From NCBI GenBank assembly GCA_965208605.1, contig OZ242345.1:1922001-1986000 (forward strand): DNA of 64,000 nucleotides. Reading direction: 5' to 3'. A program made the translations under genes and the position numbers. The DNA comes from UBA9659 sp965208605 (lineage in GTDB: Bacteria > Pseudomonadota > Gammaproteobacteria > Pseudomonadales > Azotimanducaceae). Below are positions 25,989 to 34,615 of the stretch, piece after piece. Each line of letters begins with the position of its first letter. Within the stretch, counting starts at the first letter, position 1. The notes below the pieces were generated by a model that saw only the letters and a program-made list of their open reading frames with translations, searched no databases and had not been told where the DNA came from.

Positions 25989-26942
25989 TTGACTCGTCAA
26001 ATTGGCATCTTGATGGATGCTCTTGAGTCCATCAATCCTAAGAAGGACAGCACCCTGGCGATGATGGTTGCCGCCCAGGCGGCGGGCTGGCAGCTGCATT
26101 GTTTTGAGCAGTCTGATATGTGGATTGAGGATGGCAAGGTGTCCATCAGGCAACGACCCGTGAAGGTCATGCATGCCCCGGCGCATTGGTACGAGGCGGA
26201 CGCGGCAACAACTATTCATGCCACTCAGTTAGACGCCATCCTGCTACGCAAAGAGCCGCCTTTTGATATGGAATACATCTATTCCACCTATCTGCTGGAA
26301 TTTGTTGAACGCGCCGGCACCCCGGTTTTGAATCGTCCCGGGTCGGTGCGCGACTGTAATGAGAAGGTCTTCGCCTTGGAGTTCCCGGAAGTATGTCCGC
26401 CGCATCTTGTCAGCCGGGACCCGCAACAACTGCATGCATTTCATCAGCAACATCAGGATGTCATCTACAAGCCCTTAGACGGGATGGGCGGGGTGTCGAT
26501 CTTTCGAGCGACCGCAGCAGAACATAATTTGTCAGTCATCATTGAGACTCTGACTGCTAATGGCAAGCGGCAGGTCATGGCGCAGCAATACATCCCGGAA
26601 ATAGCGCAGAGCGGCGATACGCGGATTCTGCTTATCAATGGTGTGCCGGTGCCCTATGGTCTTGCCCGAATACCGCCCCCGGGGGAAACGCGCGGCAATC
26701 TGGCGGTGGGTGCCTCGGGTCAAGGCCGGGAGTTGACTGACCGGGACCGATTGATTTGCGCACGGCTGGCCCCCTCTCTCAAAGAAAAGGGGCTCTATTT
26801 TGTTGGCATTGATGTGATTGGTGATTACCTGACCGAGATTAATGTCACCTGCCCGACCTGTATTCAGGAGATTGATGCGGCCTTTGACACTGATATAGCG
26901 GGCGACTATATGCGCTTTATTGATCGGCAGTTCTTCCAGTAG
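25989..26942 (+). CDS. gshB: glutathione synthetase
   Basis: ATP-grasp ligase joining gamma-glutamylcysteine and glycine. The 317-residue product shows GILMDALESINPKKDST at the N-terminus, LLRKEPPFDMEYIY, LNRPGSVRDCNEK, and ATP-grasp motifs YKPLDGMGGVSIFR and ITEINVTCPTCIQE-like C-terminal metal residues. The start is TTG at 25989; no ATG or GTG lies in frame just upstream. A 14-bp duplication (tagttattaacatg / tagttattttacaa) sits between metF and this gene. The next gene, tonB-like, follows after 9 bp as in Pseudomonas. Confidence 0.96.
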   Translation: MTRQIGILMDALESINPKKDSTLAMMVAAQAAGWQLHCFEQSDMWIEDGKVSIRQRPVKVMHAPAHWYEADAATTIHATQLDAILLRKEPPFDMEYIYSTYLLEFVERAGTPVLNRPGSVRDCNEKVFALEFPEVCPPHLVSRDPQQLHAFHQQHQDVIYKPLDGMGGVSIFRATAAEHNLSVIIETLTANGKRQVMAQQYIPEIAQSGDTRILLINGVPVPYGLARIPPPGETRGNLAVGASGQGRELTDRDRLICARLAPSLKEKGLYFVGIDVIGDYLTEINVTCPTCIQEIDAAFDTDIAGDYMRFIDRQFFQ

Positions 26943-26951
26943 CAGGCGTGC

Positions 26952-27692
26952 ATGATGTCGGCTTTGCAGATGTCTGGCACAGCGGCAATCCCTTTGGGTT
27001 ATGCCTTGCTTTTTTCACTAGCACTGCATGCCGCGCTGCTACTGGGTATAGGTTTGATTGAGCCGCCCAGTAACCTCTCAGGACGCAGCCCAGCTCAAAG
27101 GCTTGCCGTCACCCTGAGTCAAGACTCGGCTCAGGCTCAGCCAGCACCTGTCCATCCAACACCTGCTCAGCCAACATCTGTTAATCCAACAAATGCCGAG
27201 TCCCAGATAGTTGCTTCGGGAGAGACGGCATCTCCAGCGGAGTTGCTTGCTGATGCGTTGGCAAGCATCAAGCAGTATCCGCAACAGGGGTTGCCCTCCG
27301 CTGCTGCTCGCCCGCGAATCACTCGCCCGCGAATCACCCGCTTGGAAAATCTTGCGCAAGCCACTCGCTGGGAAGATTTTTATTTCCATTCCTGGCGGCG
27401 CAAAATTGAGAAGATCGGCAACTTGAATTATCCCCAGGAAGCCACGCAACAAAAAATATACGGTAGTTTGCGGTTGATGGTGACCATTTTGCCGGACGGT
27501 TCCTTGCATGAGATTAGGCTGTTGGAATCTTCCGGGCATCAGACACTAGATGCTGCCGCTATTCGCATTGTCCGTTTGGCGGCACCCTTTGCGCCCTTTC
27601 CCAAGAAGCTCAGGGAAACCACTGACCTGCTGGAAATTGTCCGCACCTGGCGGTTCCAAAAAAATGGTGCTGTGGGAAGTTTTTCCGGATGA
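26952..27692 (+). CDS. TonB-family energy transducer
   Basis: 246-residue TonB-like protein that would couple the inner-membrane proton gradient to outer-membrane transporters. An N-terminal signal-anchor helix lies at about 14-36, a linker of Pro/Ala/Gln repeats follows (about 55-90), and the C-terminal TonB domain (about 150-240) holds YPQEATQQKIYGSLRLMVTI, GSLHEIRLLESSGHQTLDAA and TWRFQ. The linker is partly coded by two 15-bp tandem arrays (HPTPAQPTSVNPTN and RPRITRPRITR). It overlaps ruvX by 4 bp (ATGA). Usual partners exbB and exbD are not in the window. Confidence 0.9.
   Translation: MMSALQMSGTAAIPLGYALLFSLALHAALLLGIGLIEPPSNLSGRSPAQRLAVTLSQDSAQAQPAPVHPTPAQPTSVNPTNAESQIVASGETASPAELLADALASIKQYPQQGLPSAAARPRITRPRITRLENLAQATRWEDFYFHSWRRKIEKIGNLNYPQEATQQKIYGSLRLMVTILPDGSLHEIRLLESSGHQTLDAAAIRIVRLAAPFAPFPKKLRETTDLLEIVRTWRFQKNGAVGSFSG
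27145..27189. repeat. 15-bp tandem array in tonB linker
   Basis: Three units of 15 bp (cacctgtccatccaa, cacctgctcagccaa, catctgttaatccaa) coding the proline-rich spacer. Confidence 0.85.
27307..27336. repeat. 15-bp direct duplication in tonB
   Basis: Two perfect copies of ctcgcccgcgaatca, producing RPRITRPRIT in the linker before the TonB domain. Confidence 0.85.
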
Positions 27693-28123
27693 CCCGGCAG
27701 CTGGACAGACCCGACATGTTGGTGATGGGATTTGACTACGGGCAGCGAAGAATAGGTATCGCCATAGGGCAGATGCTGACCCAGACGGCAACGCCCCTGT
27801 GCATTGTCCCGGCCCGGGATGGCGTTCCCTTCTGGGATCGGATTGACGAACTTGTCCAGGAATGGCAGCCGGGCATGTTGATAGTCGGCCTGCCGCTCAA
27901 CATGGATGGCAGTATGAGTGAGGCGGCGGTAGCAGTAGAAAAATTCTCCCGCCGTTTGCAGGGCAGGTATCACTTGCCCGTTGAGCTGGTTGATGAGCGG
28001 CTGAGTTCGGTGGAAGCAAGACATGAGATAAGCGGTGCCGAGTCTGGTCGCCAGCAGAAGTATCTGGATCACCTAGCGGCAAGGATTATTCTGGAGACCT
28101 GGCTACAAGACAAAGAGAAGTGA
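27689..28123 (+). CDS. ruvX: Holliday junction resolvase-like protein RuvX/YqgF
   Basis: 144-residue RNase H-fold protein implicated in 16S rRNA 5'-end maturation and called putative Holliday-junction resolvase. Key residues: Asp in GFDYGQRRIGIAIG near the start, IVGLPLNMDGSMSE, LVDERLSS and the final acidic residue in YLDHLAARIILE. It overlaps tonB by 4 bp. In Pseudomonas yqgE sits between tonB and ruvX; here it is missing from the cluster. Confidence 0.95.
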   Translation: MTRQLDRPDMLVMGFDYGQRRIGIAIGQMLTQTATPLCIVPARDGVPFWDRIDELVQEWQPGMLIVGLPLNMDGSMSEAAVAVEKFSRRLQGRYHLPVELVDERLSSVEARHEISGAESGRQQKYLDHLAARIILETWLQDKEK

Positions 28124-28841
28124 TGTGCCTTGTCTCCGTTCTTGACCAAGGCATGCGACAGACTGTACCGCTCGTCCTCTGGATTCCCCCCGAAGCCAGT
28201 CGTACCGCCTGTGCGGTACGACTGGCTCCGGCGAGAATGACGGCGCGGGGCGCCGTAAGCCGCCAGTCTGGTTCCCCGCCCTGCTGTCATTCGGGCTGCC
28301 AGAAGGAGCGGGGACGCGCCGGCGGTGCGGGCCGCTGGGGGCAGGCGTTAAAAGGCGGTCTCGCCGCCGCGCCGTCATTCTCGTCACCCTAGTCATTACA
28401 GCCATCGGCTGGGGTGACTGGGGTGACGGGAATCCAGAGGAACGAAGCCAACCACCTGTGGGGCATTAGACACAACAACAAGATGGTTCGTCGTTCCCCG
28501 TCACTCTCGGGGTGGCGTGGGGAGGGTGCACGGCGCGGAAGCGTCAGGCTTTGATGCTGACGGAATAAATCGGAAAACAATACTTTTTTTTACTGGATTC
28601 CCGAGCAAGCTCGAGAATGACGGCGCGGGGCGCCGTAAGCCGCCAGTCTGGTTCCCCGCCCCGCTGTCATTCGGGCTGCCAGAAGGAGCGGGGACGCGCC
28701 GGCGGTGCGGGCCGCTGGGAGCAGGCGTTAAAAGGCGGTCTCGCCGCCGCGCCGTCATTCTCGTCACCCCAGTCACCACAGCCATCGGCTGGGGTGACTA
28801 GGGTGAGGGGAATCCAGAGGAACAAAGGCAACCACCCTTGC
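28124..28841. repeat. 718-bp intergenic repeat block with tandem 225-bp copies
   Basis: Entirely repeat-derived. A hairpin core at 28185-28235 (cgaagccagtcgtaccgcc against ggcggtacgactggctccg) is followed by a block at 28232-28456 that recurs at 28612-28836 (offset 380 bp) with only about nine mismatches by eye. Each copy holds gccgtcattctcgtcacc and a palindrome centred on agccatcggctg. Between them are the gtgacgg/ccgtcactctcgggg module and a ttgttttccgatttattc module in reverse. No protein gene is supported. Confidence 0.88.
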
Positions 28842-29879
28842 CTACTTAAAATCCTCTGGCATCTTGGCTTCCTCTTGTGCGGTCTCTTTGCTGATGATTT
28901 TGTTTGCTACCAATTCTGCAAGGCATTGATCAAGAGTTTGCATGCCGAAGCTTCTTCCTGTTTGCATCGCCGAATAGATCTGCGGCACCTTGTCCTCCCT
29001 GATGAGATTACGGATACCCGGGGTACATAGCATGATTTCATGTGCGGCGACTCGTCCGCCGGCTATTCTTTTCAGAAGTTTCTGAGAGATGACAGCATGT
29101 AACGATTCCGACAGAAGACTGCGAATCATCGGCTTCTCTGTACCGGGGAACACATTGATGATCCGGTCTATGCTCCTGGCGGCGGACGATGTATGCAGGG
29201 TGGTCAGCACGAGATGTCCGGTTTCTGCGGCTTCAAGTGCCAGCCGAATGGTTGACAGGTCGCGCAGTTCACCAATGAGAATAATATCTGGATCAGCACG
29301 CAGTGCCGACCTCAGGGCTTCATTAAACCCCAGGGTATCCCGGTGGATTTCTCTCTGGTTGACCAGGCATTGTTTATTTTCATGCACAAATTCAATGGGG
29401 TCTTCCAGGGTCAATATATGCTGGCGTCGGGTGTTGTTAATATGGTCAATCATGGCGGCCAGGGAGGTGCTTTTTCCTGAACCTGTGGGCCCGGTAACGG
29501 TAATGAGTCCATGGGGGCTAGCGGCAAGCTTGCGAAACACTTCCCCCATACCTAGTTCTTCCATACTGGGAATAGTCCTGGGAATCGCCCTGAAAGTACC
29601 GGCGGCACCACGATTCTGGCGGAAGGCAGTCACGCGAAAACGTCTTGACCCCGATAACTCAAAGGAAAACTCACACTCAAATTTGGTTTCATAGTCTTGT
29701 TGTTGTTTGTCGTTCATCAAGTCAATGAGTTGCGAGTGAAGCGCTTGCTGGTCAAACACTTTTGAGTCCAGCCGCTGCAGGTCGCCATCTATCCGTAGTA
29801 GCGGTGGCAAGCCGGCTGCCAGATGCAGGTCAGATGCCCCTTTTTTCTGGCTGATTTCGAGTAGTTCGGTGATTTTCAT
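28842..29879 (-). CDS. pilT: twitching motility ATPase PilT
   Basis: Hexameric ATPase that retracts type IV pili at the inner membrane. 345 residues, family length. Walker A GPTGSGKST is at about 129-137, the Asp box ILTLEDPIEFVH and Walker B DIILIGELRDL follow, and the His box is LTTLHTSSA. The PilT-specific AIRNLIRE motif appears as GIRNLIRED near residue 288. The gene is divergent from yggS, as in Pseudomonas, with a 12-bp tandem array in the spacer. No pilU follows. Presence implies type IV pili encoded elsewhere. Confidence 0.96.
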   Translation of the reverse strand: MKITELLEISQKKGASDLHLAAGLPPLLRIDGDLQRLDSKVFDQQALHSQLIDLMNDKQQQDYETKFECEFSFELSGSRRFRVTAFRQNRGAAGTFRAIPRTIPSMEELGMGEVFRKLAASPHGLITVTGPTGSGKSTSLAAMIDHINNTRRQHILTLEDPIEFVHENKQCLVNQREIHRDTLGFNEALRSALRADPDIILIGELRDLSTIRLALEAAETGHLVLTTLHTSSAARSIDRIINVFPGTEKPMIRSLLSESLHAVISQKLLKRIAGGRVAAHEIMLCTPGIRNLIREDKVPQIYSAMQTGRSFGMQTLDQCLAELVANKIISKETAQEEAKMPEDFK

Positions 29880-29910
29880 CTTGAAGTCCTTTTGTTAAGT
29901 TATTTTTTTA

Positions 29911-29981
29911 AGGCTTATGTTGAGGCTTAGGTTGAGGCTTATGTTGAGAATTGTATTGGGCATTTATTGAGGCTTTTATTA
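29911..29981. repeat. 12-bp tandem array between pilT and yggS
   Basis: Units aggcttatgttg, aggcttaggttg, aggcttatgttg, agaattgtattg, an 11-bp unit and aggcttttatta. It fills most of the divergent promoter region (pilT start 29879, yggS start 30067). Confidence 0.85.
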
Positions 29982-30066
29982 GTATGGTTGCCACTCATCA
30001 ACCTTGATTGATAGTAATATCGTCTGCAAGGGCAAACTATTCGTACTGGCTTATTTATCCTTCGTT

Positions 30067-30759
30067 ATGACTTGTATAGCGCATAATCTTGAAACATTGG
30101 GTGCCAGAATTGCTGCCGCCTGCCGGGCAGTGCAACGCGACCCCATGGAAGTCAAACTACTGGCAGCCAGTAAAAGCCAAGCCATCCCGCTCATACGATC
30201 GGCATTGCAAGCGGGTCAGACCAGCTTTGGGGAAAATTATTTACAGGAAGCCGAGGGTAAAATTGTCGCCCTACCGAGTCTTGATTGGCACTTTATTGGG
30301 GCAGTGCAATCCAACAAGACGCGGCACATTGCTGAGCAGTTCAACTGGGTGCATACCCTTGCTTCAAACAAGGTTGCCCGGCGTTTGAGTGAGCAGAGAA
30401 ACCCAGCCCTGGGCAGGCTGCAGGTGTTGGTGCAGGTCAACACTTCTATGGAGCAGACTAAGTCTGGAGTCGAACCAGACAAGGTGGCGGCGTTGATTGG
30501 TAGCATAAGAGAGCTGCCGGGGATTGCCTTGCGCGGCCTGATGACTATTCCCGAGGCAACTGAGGATGAAGGCATCCAAGGTGCTAGGTTTGCCCAGCTC
30601 CGGGAGTTGCGAGAAGCCCTGGCTGCCCAATTCGGCTTGCCTGAGTTTGATCAACTCTCTATGGGCATGAGCCGTGATTATGAAGTGGCGATTAAGGAAG
30701 GCGCAACCTGGCTCCGTATCGGCACTGGTATTTTTGGGCCGCGGCCGATAAAGCGGTAA
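30067..30759 (+). CDS. yggS: YggS family PLP-homeostasis protein
   Basis: Pyridoxal-phosphate-binding protein that balances vitamin B6 and amino-acid pools; no catalytic activity is known. 230 residues from ATG 30067 (MTCIAHNLETLGARI); the frame starts earlier at a TTG without support. The PLP lysine is in VKLLAASKSQ, followed by FGENYLQEA, WHFIGAVQSNK and the C-terminal LSMGMSRDYEVAIKEGATWL-RIGTGIFG. It is upstream of proC, the standard pairing. Confidence 0.95.
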   Translation: MTCIAHNLETLGARIAAACRAVQRDPMEVKLLAASKSQAIPLIRSALQAGQTSFGENYLQEAEGKIVALPSLDWHFIGAVQSNKTRHIAEQFNWVHTLASNKVARRLSEQRNPALGRLQVLVQVNTSMEQTKSGVEPDKVAALIGSIRELPGIALRGLMTIPEATEDEGIQGARFAQLRELREALAAQFGLPEFDQLSMGMSRDYEVAIKEGATWLRIGTGIFGPRPIKR

Positions 30760-30809
30760 AATGCAAACCCAACCTACCTCTAGGTGACAAATAGGTGACA
30801 GAACTCAAG

Positions 30810-31640
30810 ATGTCAAAAATAGCATTCCTTGGTGCCGGTAACATTGCGCAGGCAATCATGACCGGGCTACAAAAAAGTGGCTTCAATCGGGCCGACATTA
30901 TTGCTGCCGACCCAGCGGCCGCTTGTCTGGACCGTATCCAGTCCCTGGGTATTAGGACTACTCAGGACAACGTTGAGGCTGTTGTCCAGAGCGATATCCT
31001 TATGCTCTGCGTTAAGCCTGACAAGATGAACAAGTTGCTGGCTGAGATTGCCGATGTCGCGGGGGGGAAGTTACTAGTCAGTGTCGCGGCAGGCATCACT
31101 AGCCAGACTCTCGGTGGGGGGATTCAACGCCAGCAGCCAGAAGCCCCGGTCCCGATTGTGCGCTGTATGCCGAACACGCCTGCGCTGGTGCAAGCCGGTA
31201 TCACTGCCATGTTTGCCACTGAGGTGGTAACTGCATCACAACGGCAAGCTGTTGAAAATATCCTGAGCGCGGTGGGTGCCACCCTCTGGCTTGAGCAGGA
31301 AGCAGACCTCAATCTGGTAACGGCAGTATCTGGGAGCGGGCCGGCTTACTTTTTCTTGTTGATGGAAGCCATGCTTAACGCGGCTGTTAATGCCGGCTTG
31401 CCCACTGATATTAGCCGCCAACTGGTGCTACAAACTGCTCTGGGTAGTGCCAAAATTGCACTACATGAGACGGGTGCCTTGCGGGACCTCAGGCGCCGGG
31501 TTACTTCTCCGGGGGGTACGACTCAAGCGGCTATGGATAAGTTAATGGCGGCGGGCTTTGAAGAGATGGTTGGGCAGGCTATACAGGCGGCTGCAGCCCG
31601 TGCTGCTGAGCTCTCGGGCGCGTCTGATAGTAAAGCGTGA
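30810..31640 (+). CDS. proC: pyrroline-5-carboxylate reductase
   Basis: Last step of proline synthesis, NAD(P)H-dependent. 276 residues from ATG 30810 (MSKIAFLGAGNIAQAIMTGL); a GTG five codons earlier is possible. The Rossmann GAGNIAQ motif, LCVKPDKM, RCMPNTPALV, and the C-terminal signature SGSGPAYFFLLMEAM and RRVTSPGGTTQAAM are all present. The short spacer from yggS carries an 11-bp duplication (taggtgacaaa / taggtgacaga). Confidence 0.96.
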   Translation: MSKIAFLGAGNIAQAIMTGLQKSGFNRADIIAADPAAACLDRIQSLGIRTTQDNVEAVVQSDILMLCVKPDKMNKLLAEIADVAGGKLLVSVAAGITSQTLGGGIQRQQPEAPVPIVRCMPNTPALVQAGITAMFATEVVTASQRQAVENILSAVGATLWLEQEADLNLVTAVSGSGPAYFFLLMEAMLNAAVNAGLPTDISRQLVLQTALGSAKIALHETGALRDLRRRVTSPGGTTQAAMDKLMAAGFEEMVGQAIQAAAARAAELSGASDSKA

Positions 31641-31659
31641 ATTCAACGCTTAAGTGCAA

Positions 31660-31955
31660 CCGGGTGACGGGAATCCAGAGTGGCGGCCTAGGGCACCCCG
31701 CGCCGTCATTCTCGAGCTTGTCCTCTTGCCGCAGGCGGAATCCAGTAAAAAAGAGTATTGTTTTCCGATTTATTCCTGTCCTCTAACCCGTCAGAGGGCA
31801 AGCCCGAGAGTGACGGGGAGCGAAAAACCATCTTGTTGTTGATGGGTAGCGGGAGTATCAAGGTGGTTGCCTTTGTTCCTCTGGATTCCCCCCGAAGCCA
31901 GTCGTCCCGCCGAAGGCGGTACGACTGGCTTCGGCGAGAATGACGGGGTTAAGAA
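31660..31955. repeat. mosaic palindromic element between proC and yggT
   Basis: Order: gggaatccagag fragment, ggcgccc-like module, cgccgtcattctcgagcttg, gcaggcggaatccag, then ttgttttccgatttattcct, cctctaacccgtcagagg, gagtgacggggagcg, catcttgttgttgatg, ggttgcctttgttcctctgg, and a 19-bp-arm hairpin at 31901-31941 (cgaagccagtcgtcccgcc / ggcggtacgactggcttcg) ending gagaatgacgggg. Nearly the same order occurs at 45.4-45.7 kb. No gene. Confidence 0.88.
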
Positions 31956-32027
31956 GCGGATTAAAATACTTTATAATTGCATCCATTCGTTAGATGGCAT
32001 AGTGGGATGACATAATAGGAACACAGC

Positions 32028-32618
32028 ATGACTCAGAACTTTTCCGAAACCGGTATCTTCCTGATACAAACTGCCGCAGGTATCTATCTGTATTTGCTGC
32101 TATTGCGATTTTTGATGCAGGTAGCTCGTGCCGACTATTACAATCCTATCTGTCAGACTATAGTGAAATTAACTACCCCGGCGGTTAAACCGTTTAAAAT
32201 GTTTCTCCCCCGCATCGGTCGTGTTGACCTTGCCATACTCGCCGCGGCACTGGGCGTACAAATCATTGCCATCATGCTGATGATATGGCTGGCGGATATC
32301 TATGTTTTCCAGCCTATTTATATTGCCTGGGCAGCCCTGAGTCTTGCCGCCAAGATTATTGATATCTACTTTTTTGCGCTGATTGTTACGGTGATAGCGA
32401 GTTGGATAGCACCCCAGTCCAATCATCCGGTGCTTGCCCTGGTACATCAGATTATTGAACCCATCTGCGCCCCGGCACGCAGACTGCTACCGCCTATGGG
32501 CGGCTTGGATTTTTCTATTATCCTGGTGTTCGTGACGCTGATAGTGATTAACAATTATTTGGTTATTCAGCCCATTGCCAAGATGCTCAATGCGCCCAGG
32601 GTACTCCTGGGCTTGTAG
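32028..32618 (+). CDS. yggT: YggT family membrane protein
   Basis: Inner-membrane protein of 196 residues made of two YggT repeats (about 10-90 and 105-190), each with a pair of hydrophobic segments and a conserved loop such as CQTIVKLTTPAVKPFKMFLP and HQIIEPICAPARRLLPPMGG. Function is not established; in other bacteria the family is linked to cell division, osmotic response or cofactor assembly. It follows proC as usual, after a repeat block. metX and metW, present downstream in Pseudomonas, are missing here. Confidence 0.93.
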   Translation: MTQNFSETGIFLIQTAAGIYLYLLLLRFLMQVARADYYNPICQTIVKLTTPAVKPFKMFLPRIGRVDLAILAAALGVQIIAIMLMIWLADIYVFQPIYIAWAALSLAAKIIDIYFFALIVTVIASWIAPQSNHPVLALVHQIIEPICAPARRLLPPMGGLDFSIILVFVTLIVINNYLVIQPIAKMLNAPRVLLGL

Positions 32619-32621
32619 CAT

Positions 32622-32651
32622 CTGGTTTTTATACCCCTGGTTTTTATGCCC
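32622..32651. repeat. 15-bp direct duplication before rdgB
   Basis: Two copies, ctggtttttataccc and ctggtttttatgccc, directly after the yggT stop. Confidence 0.8.
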
Positions 32652-32698
32652 GGGCGAAGATGCAACACAGCGTGTCAGCAGGTCGCGAAGAGTCAAAA

Positions 32699-33301
32699 AT
32701 GCCCAAAGAGCAAGACACCGAAACCTTCATCCTGGCAAGCGGCAATCGTCATAAATATAATGAAATTGCCCAGAGCCTAGGTGCCGACTTTAAGTTGCTC
32801 TTGCAGGCTGACCTGGGTATCCAAAGCCCGCCGGAAACCGGCAACACCTTTACCGAAAATGCCTTGCTCAAAGCCCAGCATGCCAGCCGGGAATCCGGGC
32901 TTGCCGCCATCGCTGATGATTCAGGTCTCTGTGTGGATGCGCTGGGGCAGGCACCGGGGGTGCTTTCTGCTCGGTTCGCCGGCGAAGGGGCAACGGATTT
33001 GGAGAATAACGATAAGCTGCTGCGACAACTGGAAAAGGTCAGCAATAGAAAGGCAACCTTCCACTGCGTCCTGCTGTTGCTCAATGCACCCGATGACTCA
33101 ACGCCGCTCATTGCCAAGGGGGTCTGGCATGGCGAGATCGACATTCAGCCTCGGGGCGCAAATGGCTTTGGTTATGACCCGCTGTTTTTTATTCCAGAGC
33201 TCGGCAAAACTGCTGCTGAATTAACCACTGCTGAGAAGAATCTACTGAGCCATAGAGGAATTGCCTTGCGCCTCCTCAGGGAAAAATTGGATGCACGATA
33301 G
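32699..33301 (+). CDS. rdgB: non-canonical purine NTP pyrophosphatase (RdgB/HAM1)
   Basis: House-cleaning enzyme that hydrolyses dITP, ITP and XTP. The start is placed at ATG 32699 (MPKEQDTETFILASGNRHKY), giving 200 residues, the normal size; an ATG at 32660 would add 13 residues. Motifs: LASGNRHKYNEI, FTENALLKA, AIADDSGLCVDAL with catalytic acidic residues, and GFGYDPLFF. Its last 11 bp overlap the hemW start, so they are translationally coupled. Confidence 0.96.
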   Translation: MPKEQDTETFILASGNRHKYNEIAQSLGADFKLLLQADLGIQSPPETGNTFTENALLKAQHASRESGLAAIADDSGLCVDALGQAPGVLSARFAGEGATDLENNDKLLRQLEKVSNRKATFHCVLLLLNAPDDSTPLIAKGVWHGEIDIQPRGANGFGYDPLFFIPELGKTAAELTTAEKNLLSHRGIALRLLREKLDAR

Positions 33302-34595
33302 CGCGCTTGATAAACATGTCGTTGATAAGCATGCCGTTGATAAACGCGCTCTTGATAAACGCGCTCTTGATAAACGCGCCGTTGATAAACACATCCTTGA
33401 TATACATGCCACTGAGATACCGCTCGGTCTTTATGTTCACTTTCCTTGGTGTATCAAAAAGTGTCCTTATTGTGATTTTAATTCGCATGAAATTGAAGGG
33501 GCTATTCCAGAGGCTAGATACATCACCCGGTTGCTTGAAGATCTGGAAACCCACCTCAGCGCAACGCCCGCGCCCAAGGACCCGGCAAGAGTGCCCCGAG
33601 GGCGCGACCTAACCTCTATCTTCTTAGGTGGCGGCACCCCCAGTCTATTTACGCCAGATGCTATTGAGCGTTTGCTGAGCTCCATTGCCACCTTGCTGGG
33701 CAGTGACCAGATAGAGGTCACTTTGGAAGCCAACCCGGGCACCCTTGATGCGCATCGGTTCGCTGGTTATCGGCAGGCCGGAGTCAACCGACTCAGCCTG
33801 GGCGCACAGACTTTTGACGATGCCGCGTTAAAAGTACTCGGTAGGATTCACCAGTCAGCGGATACCCTGGATGCATTTGCCGCCGCCCGTCAGGCTGGGT
33901 TTGACAATATCAACCTGGATCTTATGCATGGCTTGCCCGGGCAATCAATTCAGGCGGCAATGTCAGACCTTGAGCAGACATTCGCCCTCGCGCCTGAGCA
34001 TCTTTCCTGGTATCAGTTGAGCATAGAGAAAAATACTCATTTTTATCGCTATCCACCGATTCTGCCTGAGGAGGATAGGCTGTTTGATATTTGGCAGCGG
34101 GGTATCTCGCAACTTGCTCAGCATGGATATGCGCAGTATGAGGTCTCGGCATTTGCGAGACCGGGTGCAAGGGCGGTGCATAATCTTAATTATTGGCAGT
34201 TCGGCGATTATCTCGGCATAGGGGCGGGTGCCCATGGCAAGATTTCCGTGCCTCAGGAACCTCGGCATGCCACTGCTAGTCGTACTATTTATAGAACCAG
34301 CAAATCCAGAGTGCCGAAAGATTACCTGCAAGGGGGGAAGAGCAGTGTGCTGCAGATACCGGAGGCTGAGCTCGCCACCGAGTTTTTAATGAATGTGCTA
34401 CGTTTGAATGAAGGCTTCTCGCCTTATTTGTTTGAAGGTCGCACCGGCTTGCCTTGGCAAAATCTGGCGGCTTTTCTTGCTGAGGCCGAGTCTAAAAATC
34501 TGCTGGAAACAACAGGCAGCAATGATGACCTCAGGATTCGCACAACGGCAACTGGGCGCCGGTTATTAGATGAGCTCTTGCAACTCGCTCCCTGA
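33291..34595 (+). CDS. hemW: radical SAM family haem chaperone HemW
   Basis: Haem chaperone related to HemN. The radical-SAM cysteines are in CIKKCPYCDFN (C-x3-C-x2-C), and the HemW rather than HemN type is shown by a single-residue spacing and by GGGTPSLF, NPGTLDAHRFAGYRQAGVNR, SLGAQTF and DLMHGLPGQ. The 434-residue length includes an unusual N-terminal tail of about 35 residues of period-5 repeats (LDKHV, VDKHA, VDKRA, LDKRA and so on) coded by a 15-bp array, before the normal beginning 'PLGLYVHFPWCIKKC'. ATG 33291 overlaps rdgB by 11 bp. Nothing normal is missing from the core. Confidence 0.95.
   Translation: MHDSALDKHVVDKHAVDKRALDKRALDKRAVDKHILDIHATEIPLGLYVHFPWCIKKCPYCDFNSHEIEGAIPEARYITRLLEDLETHLSATPAPKDPARVPRGRDLTSIFLGGGTPSLFTPDAIERLLSSIATLLGSDQIEVTLEANPGTLDAHRFAGYRQAGVNRLSLGAQTFDDAALKVLGRIHQSADTLDAFAAARQAGFDNINLDLMHGLPGQSIQAAMSDLEQTFALAPEHLSWYQLSIEKNTHFYRYPPILPEEDRLFDIWQRGISQLAQHGYAQYEVSAFARPGARAVHNLNYWQFGDYLGIGAGAHGKISVPQEPRHATASRTIYRTSKSRVPKDYLQGGKSSVLQIPEAELATEFLMNVLRLNEGFSPYLFEGRTGLPWQNLAAFLAEAESKNLLETTGSNDDLRIRTTATGRRLLDELLQLAP
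33303..33422. repeat. 15-bp tandem array in hemW N-terminus
   Basis: Seven to eight units based on gcYSttgataaacRY at 33303, 33318, 33333, 33348, 33363, 33378 and 33393; the copies at 33348 and 33363 are identical. Translated as LDKHV/VDKHA/VDKRA/LDKRA/LDKRA/VDKHI/LDIHA. Confidence 0.92.
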
Positions 34596-34615
34596 GCGCG
34601 CTTGCTTGTCAGGCA

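Noticed and set aside
28124..28841. Several open frames of 60-137 codons in the ruvX-pilT spacer
   Set aside because: They repeat in parallel in the duplicated copies and on both strands, as expected from GC-rich palindromic repeats rather than genes.
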